Notes under the pieces: generated by a model
Databases searched by the model: none
Told to the model about the DNA's origin: nothing
What the model saw: only the letters and a program-made list of their open reading frames with translations
Shown: positions 58,883-64,000 of the stretch, in pieces
Numbering within the stretch: the stretch's first letter is position 1
How the letters are laid out: each line of letters opens with the position of its first letter
Source of the DNA: an uncultured Alphaproteobacteria bacterium
GTDB taxonomy: Bacteria > Pseudomonadota > Alphaproteobacteria > RF32 > CAG-239
NCBI GenBank assembly: GCA_944393695.1
Contig: CALYAY010000008.1
Coordinates: forward strand, 1 to 64,000
Direction: 5' to 3'
DNA: 64,000 nucleotides
Made by a program: the position numbers and the translations under genes

Positions 58883-60673
58883 TTATTCGGAAAATACCTT
58901 TTTATCCAGGCGTTCCAGCTCGTCAATATATTCGCTGATGAGCGATAAACCTTTATTCCAAAAGTTTTTGTCGTGAGCATTCAGGCCGAATGGTTTTAGT
59001 AATTCGTCGTAGCGTTTGACTCCGGTTTCGGATAACATATTCAGATATTTATCCGGGAAACCGGTCACGTTGTTTTCGCGGTAAACCTGATAAAGCGAAT
59101 TAACCAGACAATCAGCAAATGAATAAGCATATACGTAAAACGGTGAATGGAAAAAATGGCTGACAATCGGCCAGATATATTTGCTGTCATCGTCAACAAT
59201 GACGTATTCGCCCAGGCTTTCGCGCATAACTTCCAGCCAGATTTCGGCAATTCGTTCCTCGGCCAGTTCTCCGTTTTTGCGTTCGGCATGAATCTTTGTT
59301 TCAAACAGGTGGAAAGCAATTTGTCGCAAAGAGGTGTTAATCATGTCGTTTACCTTTGCGGCAATCAGACATAATTTTGCCTTGTCGTCATCCAGCTGCC
59401 GTAACAGGGACTGGAAGGTCAGCATTTCGGCAAAAACCGAGGCAACTTCGGCCAAAGTCAGCGGTGTATCATCGTTCAAATCGCCTTGTCGGGCGCTTAG
59501 CCGCATGTGACAACCGTGTCCCAGTTCATGAGCCAAAGTCAGTACGTCATTTTGTTTGCCGACAAAATTAAGCATCAGGTATGGGTGAAACTGTTGCGGC
59601 ATCGGCATGGCAAAAGCGCCGCTGCGTTTGCCGTCGCGGGGCGGAACATCAATCCAGTTATGGGCAAAAAAGTCTTTGGCGACTTCTTGCAGTCTGGGTG
59701 AGAATTCTCCGTAGGCATTCAATACCAGCTTTACGCTTTCTTCCCAGGAATATTTCCGGTCATCGCCAAACGGCAGCGGTGCATTGCGATCCCAGTACTG
59801 TATCTTGTCTTTGCCCAGCCATTTGGCCTTTAATTTGTAAAAACGTTCGGAAATGTTTTTATACTGAGCCTGTACGGCCTGAGACAAAGCTTCAACCACG
59901 TCGTCTTCCACCATGTTGTCCAGATTTCGGCTGGCAACCGGCGATTTAAAACCGCGTTTTTCATCGCTGATGGCTTTATCTTTGACAATCATGTTGTAAA
60001 TGAAAGTAAAGAGTTCGCCGTTTTCTTTGTTGACCCGGTTCAGTTCTTTTCCGGCCTTTTCACGCAGCAGCGGGTCTTTGTCCTGCATCAGTTTGCCGAT
60101 TTCGGCGTCGTTATATTCTTTTCCGTCAACCGTATATTTCAGCTTTGAGGAGGTTTCGTCATACAGGCGCACCCATGCCGCCGATGAAGTCAGGGCTTTG
60201 TCGGCCAGCAAGGCTTCCATGTCTTCGTCCAGTTCATAGGGTTTGAACAGTCTGATTTTGCTCAGCCAGGGTTTGTAATGAGCCACTTGTTCGTTTTGCA
60301 GCAGCTCGTTAAAGTCCTTCTCGGACAGGGCATTGATCTCCAGGGTGAAGAAAATTGACATCTTGCCGAATTCGGTCAGCTTTTCGTTGATATTCTGATA
60401 AAAGGCTATGGCCTCCTTGTTTTTCATCTGGGTAACCATGTTCAGATAGGCATAAATTCCCAGTTTTGAGGCTATGCCCGCTGCGTTTTCGTAAAGCTGC
60501 ACGGCTTCAAAAAATTCCTGTGGTGTCAGTTTTGCCACTTTCCCTTTATATTCGGCGGCTAATGTCTGATTCATATCCCGGTATGTGTTCAGGTCTTCTT
60601 CAATCTGTTTGTCTTCAATTCCCTGATATAAATCATTCAAATCCCAGGCGGGAAGGTTATTCTGCTTTTCCAT
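58883..60673 (-). CDS. pepF: Oligoendopeptidase F (M3 family)
   Basis: A cytoplasmic zinc peptidase for short peptides. The zinc motif is LAHELGHGCHMRLS with the third ligand Glu in LAEVASVFAEML. MPMPQQFHPYLMLNF and the N-terminal helical region (LPAWDLNDLYQG) are typical. The 596 residues match the PepF length. The start at 60673 overlaps the upstream gene by 17 bp, with AGAGG inside that gene as ribosome binding site. It ends next to hairpin B, which it approaches from the other side to ftsH. Confidence 0.95.
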   Translation of the reverse strand: MEKQNNLPAWDLNDLYQGIEDKQIEEDLNTYRDMNQTLAAEYKGKVAKLTPQEFFEAVQLYENAAGIASKLGIYAYLNMVTQMKNKEAIAFYQNINEKLTEFGKMSIFFTLEINALSEKDFNELLQNEQVAHYKPWLSKIRLFKPYELDEDMEALLADKALTSSAAWVRLYDETSSKLKYTVDGKEYNDAEIGKLMQDKDPLLREKAGKELNRVNKENGELFTFIYNMIVKDKAISDEKRGFKSPVASRNLDNMVEDDVVEALSQAVQAQYKNISERFYKLKAKWLGKDKIQYWDRNAPLPFGDDRKYSWEESVKLVLNAYGEFSPRLQEVAKDFFAHNWIDVPPRDGKRSGAFAMPMPQQFHPYLMLNFVGKQNDVLTLAHELGHGCHMRLSARQGDLNDDTPLTLAEVASVFAEMLTFQSLLRQLDDDKAKLCLIAAKVNDMINTSLRQIAFHLFETKIHAERKNGELAEERIAEIWLEVMRESLGEYVIVDDDSKYIWPIVSHFFHSPFYVYAYSFADCLVNSLYQVYRENNVTGFPDKYLNMLSETGVKRYDELLKPFGLNAHDKNFWNKGLSLISEYIDELERLDKKVFSE

Positions 60674-61100
60674 TTTTCAAAACCTCTTTTTCCAGTTCAC
60701 GATTTTTTTGTTTTAAATTAAGCATATTTTTTGCAACGTCACCATCTTTTTGGTAGAAGTCGGCCAGTTCCGGGTGCATTTTTTCCGGTGGTGCGGATGT
60801 TTCCGGTTCAAACATATAGTTAGCCCAAGGGGTTGGCTGTCGGCCTTGCAGCCACAGGTTTATTCCCCTGCCGACGACCCGGATATTGCACCAGCTGTTG
60901 GCTATGACTTCTTTTAACAGGCAAAATTTTTCTTTTCGGCAGTCAATCAGCGCAGCAGCCATTTTTTCCGTGCAGGGAATAAAACCACGTTTTAAAGCAT
61001 CCTGTTTGGGGGAGGCCAATACCAGAAAGAAAACAATTATGTATATTGCAACCGGTATTGCCACCAACAGTCCGAACCAGTAATTTTTGATGAATGCCAT
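60657..61100 (-). CDS. Unknown membrane-anchored protein
   Basis: 147 residues. One membrane helix (residues 8-30, FGLLVAIPVAIYIIVFFLVLA), a middle with four Cys residues (IPCTEKMAAALIDCRKEKFC, then SWCNIRV) and a coiled-coil C-terminus (MLNLKQKNRELEKEVLKNG). It abuts the GlmU-like gene directly upstream and overlaps pepF by 17 bp, so the three form one operon. No family recognised. The Cys pairs could form disulfides if periplasmic. Confidence 0.72.
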   Translation of the reverse strand: MAFIKNYWFGLLVAIPVAIYIIVFFLVLASPKQDALKRGFIPCTEKMAAALIDCRKEKFCLLKEVIANSWCNIRVVGRGINLWLQGRQPTPWANYMFEPETSAPPEKMHPELADFYQKDGDVAKNMLNLKQKNRELEKEVLKNGKAE

Positions 61101-61838
61101 TTATTTTTCCGTATTTCTTTGTTTCAGATAAATCTCCAACTGAGCCAGTTCTTCCTGAGTGTTGGCGCCGGCGACTTCTTCCGGTGAGGTTTCGATGGCA
61201 CTGCATTTCAGTCCTTCTTTGCGGGCGATTTCTATTGCATCCGTCAGATAATATTCACCGGAGGCGTTTTTATTCTGGATTTTTGACAATAAATCAAACA
61301 TAACTTTGCCGTCAAAAGCCATAACTCCGGAGTTGCAAAATTTAATGGCTTTTTCTTCTTCCGTGGCGTCTTTGTATTCAATGATTTTTTCAAGCTCGTC
61401 ACCGTTCATTTTCAGGCGGCCGTAACGTAATCCGTCTTCGGGGGTGAAGCCCAGAACCACAATGGAATATCCTTCGTCAAGTTTGTTTAAGGCGCGTTCG
61501 AATGTTTTTTGGGTGATAATCGGATGATCACAGTAAACAACCAGAATCTTACCGTCAAAACCGTTCAAAATCTCTTTTGTGCAGGTCACGGCGTGTCCGG
61601 TTCCCAGCTGTTTGTCCTGTATGCATGATTGATGAGGCGCAATTTCGCGGCGGACCAAATCGCCGTCGGGCGAGACGACCACCACGATTTTATCTGTGTT
61701 CATGCTGTCCAGGGTTTCGAGAATGTGACGAATCATCGGTTTGCCGCACACCGGCATCATTGCTTTCGGCAGGTCAGACTTCATCCGGGAACCTTTGCCC
61801 GCAGCCAAAACCACGGCCGCTATTTTTTTATTGCTCAT
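61101..61838 (-). CDS. GlmU-type nucleotidyltransferase domain protein
   Basis: 245 residues matching only the N-terminal uridylyltransferase half of GlmU: VLAAGKGSRMKSDLPKAMMP, DKQLGTGHAV, VVYCDHPII (metal Asp), GRLKMNGDELEKIIEYKDA, NSGVMAF and AGANTQEEL. The left-handed beta-helix acetyltransferase domain is absent; the frame ends with LEIYLKQRNTEK. It may make UDP-GlcNAc from GlcNAc-1-P with a separate acetyltransferase, or activate another sugar. It opens a three-gene operon with the 60657 gene and pepF and diverges from the DUF2207 gene. Confidence 0.85.
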   Translation of the reverse strand: MSNKKIAAVVLAAGKGSRMKSDLPKAMMPVCGKPMIRHILETLDSMNTDKIVVVVSPDGDLVRREIAPHQSCIQDKQLGTGHAVTCTKEILNGFDGKILVVYCDHPIITQKTFERALNKLDEGYSIVVLGFTPEDGLRYGRLKMNGDELEKIIEYKDATEEEKAIKFCNSGVMAFDGKVMFDLLSKIQNKNASGEYYLTDAIEIARKEGLKCSAIETSPEEVAGANTQEELAQLEIYLKQRNTEK

Positions 61839-61920
61839 AAGTTTACTCCTTTAGTAACTTTTAACGAATATGGCATAGCATAACAGATATAATTTATTTT
61901 TTAACACAAGGTTTGATGTT

Positions 61921-64000
61921 ATGCCAAAAATTTTTCTTTCCATTTGTTTCATTTTTGCTTTGGTCTTGCCGCAGTCGTTGGCGGCCGAGACAATTGAGCT
62001 TAACAATGAACAGGAACTGCGTGCACGTGAAGCCCAGCCGCATCCTTCCGAAGTTGTTGATGAGCGAATTCCCGACGGTTCGGATATCGGAGAGGTTGAG
62101 GATTTTATCCGCGACCGTTTTGACAAGTATAACATCATTATTGAAAAACTGCCCGAGGATAGCACCCAGAGCGGTAATGCCGTAGACATTCAGCACAGCA
62201 GTGAATATATTGAGAAAGTTCAGCAGGATAGTCAGTCGACTTTTGAAAAAATTTATAATTCCGCGCTTGACCGCATTTCGGCCCAGCAGTCTGCCGAATA
62301 TCAGGATGTTTTGTCTGACCGTCAGGCGCTTGAACGGGAGAATCTCCGCCAAAAACAGCAATGGCAGGAAGAACGTCCCGATTTTCCGGTGGTTAATGTT
62401 TATCTGCCGCCTTACGGCCGCAAGATTTTGGCGCCGGCCCGCGAACATATTCCTTTTTTCTTTTCTAATATTGATATTCTGCCTACCGGTCAGATCAGCA
62501 TTGAGGAAACGGTTGTGGTTATTGCCAACGGCCGAAAACTCCGCCACGGACTTACCCGTGCTCTGCCGCGTTATTCCGTATCCCGCACCGGTCAGCGCCA
62601 CAATATCGATATAAACCTGAACGAAGTTACCATTAACGATACACCCATTCCCTATAAGCTGCAGACCAATACGACGCATAATCTGCTGTTGCCGCAGATA
62701 CCGTATGTTTTGGAGTCCGGGGTTTATACCTACAAATTCCGCTATATTGTTAACCGCAATATCTGGGAATATGATAATTTTAACGAATTTTACTGGAATA
62801 TCACCGGCAGCAGCTGGAATCTGGTTATTGCCCGTGCCGGTGCCATAGTTACCATGCCGGGAGCTTCCAAGCCCCTTGGGTATACGGCTCTTTCCGGTTA
62901 TCCCGGACGTTTGCGTTCCGATGTTTCAATTTTTACGGCAGGCAATTATGCTCTGGGTTTTGCCGCCAATAATCCGCTTTATACCGCTGAGGGGATGCAT
63001 CTTATTGTTTCACTGGATAAAAACGAGTTTATTGCTCCCGATTTTAATCAGCGGTTCACCTGGTTTCTCAGTGATTACGGCGACATTATCATCAGTGGTA
63101 TTGCTCTGGCAGCCATTATCATTGCCTATTTTATTTCCTGGAAAACCCTGCACCGGGACGAAAAAAAACGCCGGCAGAAAATCCGGCGTACGGCTTCTTT
63201 GCTGCGCTATATGGTGAAAGGGGTTTTTGACGGACGCTCTTTCAGCGCTTTTCTGCTGGAGCTGTTTCGCAAAAATATTATTGATATTCAAAAGAATGAC
63301 GGGCATGTCGTTCTTATCAAGAAAACCGATAATCTGCGCAGTTTGTCCCGTGCGGCCAAAAAAGCCATGACGGCTCTGTTTGGCAAAGAAACTTCCTTTG
63401 TTTTTTCCGACTCGACAGTTCTTAAAGCCGGGCGTGCTTTCAGCCTTGTGCGCCGGGATACGCTTCGCCATTACCGCTTGTCGACGATTCGGCTTAATCT
63501 GGGGTATATTTTGTTCAGTACGGCCATGCTTCTGCTGGCGGAATTTTCCATTGCCTGGATGGGCAATAATACCGTGCAGGATTTTTCGGTTATGTTGTCC
63601 TGTTCACTGGCTTTTGCCTGTTATGTCTGGGTTATCCGTCATCGTTTCCGCAGCCGGCTGATTAACTGGGGGGCAAAGATACTCAGTTTGTTGATTATTG
63701 TTTTTAATCTTGTGTTGTTGAGCTTCTTTATTCATATTCTGGCTTCGTTGTTTATTTTGGGGGCGATATGCGCTATTTTTGCCTATACCGGTATTTTTTC
63801 GCGCCGCAACGGTTTGATTGGCAGCAGCATCAAGGAAGCAGCCGCCTACCGCGATTATCTGAAACAGCATGCCGGGGACATCAGTCTCGGCCGTGACTTT
63901 CTGACCCGTCAGGCGGAAATTCATGCCGTTGAGGCGGATGAGTTCTTTCCCTGTGCGGCGGCAATAAAAGACTATTATCGTCTTGATCTGGCTCAGGAAA
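61921..64000 (+). CDS. DUF2207-family membrane protein, 3' end outside window
   Basis: The frame is open from ATG 61921 to the window edge (693 codons seen). A signal peptide covers residues 1-23 (ending SLAA). A polar, Gln- and Glu-rich stretch (about 25-155) comes before the DUF2207 beta domain, which is recognised from IEETVVVIANGRKLRHG, FNEFYWNITGSSWNLVI and the YPGRLRSDV region. A membrane helix follows (IIISGIALAAIIIAYFISW), then a cytoplasmic region, further helices, and the AAAYRDYLKQHAGD segment typical of the family end. Function unknown in the family. AAGG 10 bp upstream is a modest ribosome binding site. Confidence 0.82.
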   Translation, partial: MPKIFLSICFIFALVLPQSLAAETIELNNEQELRAREAQPHPSEVVDERIPDGSDIGEVEDFIRDRFDKYNIIIEKLPEDSTQSGNAVDIQHSSEYIEKVQQDSQSTFEKIYNSALDRISAQQSAEYQDVLSDRQALERENLRQKQQWQEERPDFPVVNVYLPPYGRKILAPAREHIPFFFSNIDILPTGQISIEETVVVIANGRKLRHGLTRALPRYSVSRTGQRHNIDINLNEVTINDTPIPYKLQTNTTHNLLLPQIPYVLESGVYTYKFRYIVNRNIWEYDNFNEFYWNITGSSWNLVIARAGAIVTMPGASKPLGYTALSGYPGRLRSDVSIFTAGNYALGFAANNPLYTAEGMHLIVSLDKNEFIAPDFNQRFTWFLSDYGDIIISGIALAAIIIAYFISWKTLHRDEKKRRQKIRRTASLLRYMVKGVFDGRSFSAFLLELFRKNIIDIQKNDGHVVLIKKTDNLRSLSRAAKKAMTALFGKETSFVFSDSTVLKAGRAFSLVRRDTLRHYRLSTIRLNLGYILFSTAMLLLAEFSIAWMGNNTVQDFSVMLSCSLAFACYVWVIRHRFRSRLINWGAKILSLLIIVFNLVLLSFFIHILASLFILGAICAIFAYTGIFSRRNGLIGSSIKEAAAYRDYLKQHAGDISLGRDFLTRQAEIHAVEADEFFPCAAAIKDYYRLDLAQE

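Noticed and set aside
61894..62679. A 261-codon minus-strand frame near the right end
   Set aside because: It is antisense to the DUF2207 gene, which has a signal peptide and family motifs and runs to the window edge.

Overview
The window looks like the chromosome of an uncultured, host-associated alphaproteobacterium. The support is gene content and order: tolB, pal-cpoB-tilS-ftsH, acpP-fabF-mltG, a YbjN-family protein, mtaB-ftsY-xseA and uppP are typical of Alphaproteobacteria. Pyruvate phosphate dikinase, an L-lactate dehydrogenase and a full nucleoside-salvage operon suggest a fermentative, possibly gut, lifestyle. The exact lineage (for example the gut RF32-like groups) is inference. Housekeeping genes start behind ordinary GGAG-type ribosome binding sites. 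A second class of mostly unknown genes starts behind AT-rich leaders with no Shine-Dalgarno sequence.

Layout. 1-428 is a field of GC-rich inverted repeats next to tolB. 430-4556 carries tolB, ruvX, a small membrane protein, an AmpD-like amidase and a DjlA-like J-domain protein. 4630-9882 is a tight minus-strand operon cdd-punA-deoC-deoA-deoB-pgeF that turns nucleosides into bases and central metabolites. 10025-17827 holds a large AsmA-like protein, a divergent GalU with a nucleotidyltransferase-like partner, a 2-hydroxyacid dehydrogenase and mutY. 17978-22549 is an accessory block of unknown genes, three of which sit behind copies of one terminator-promoter-leader cassette. 22625-22942 holds tRNA-Leu(CAG) and a duplicated copy of its 3' end.

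23009-28486 is a minus-strand run: uppP, a receiver protein, an M23 peptidase, xseA, ftsY and mtaB. 28691-39033 mixes an outer-membrane protein, ldh, acpP-fabF-mltG, ybjN, a second carrier protein, lgt, a degenerate GGDEF protein, queA and pheA. 39097-44030 is a two-gene surface module of Bacteroidota character: a 1384-residue lipoprotein with four tandem repeats of about 158 residues, followed by a small outer-membrane barrel. 44031-45335 is non-coding and full of palindromic repeats. ppdK follows at 45336.

48219-53855 is a second accessory block of single-gene transcription units, each with its own promoter and terminator and most without a Shine-Dalgarno sequence. It includes a membrane-anchored GH24-like protein, two helical proteins, an HD-domain protein and a tandem pair of unknown paralogues. 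54030-58614 is pal-cpoB-tilS-ftsH, cut off from tolB. Two long tandem hairpins separate ftsH from pepF. The window ends with a GlmU-like nucleotidyltransferase and a DUF2207 membrane protein that runs off the edge.

The most interesting unexplained signal is the accessory-gene expression cassette. Three copies (from 19263, 19679 and 21079) keep TTTGACA and TGTCAAA arms exactly 53 bp apart. These three and a fourth related leader (50686) carry a 3-4 codon mini-ORF that starts 24-27 nt before the real start codon.
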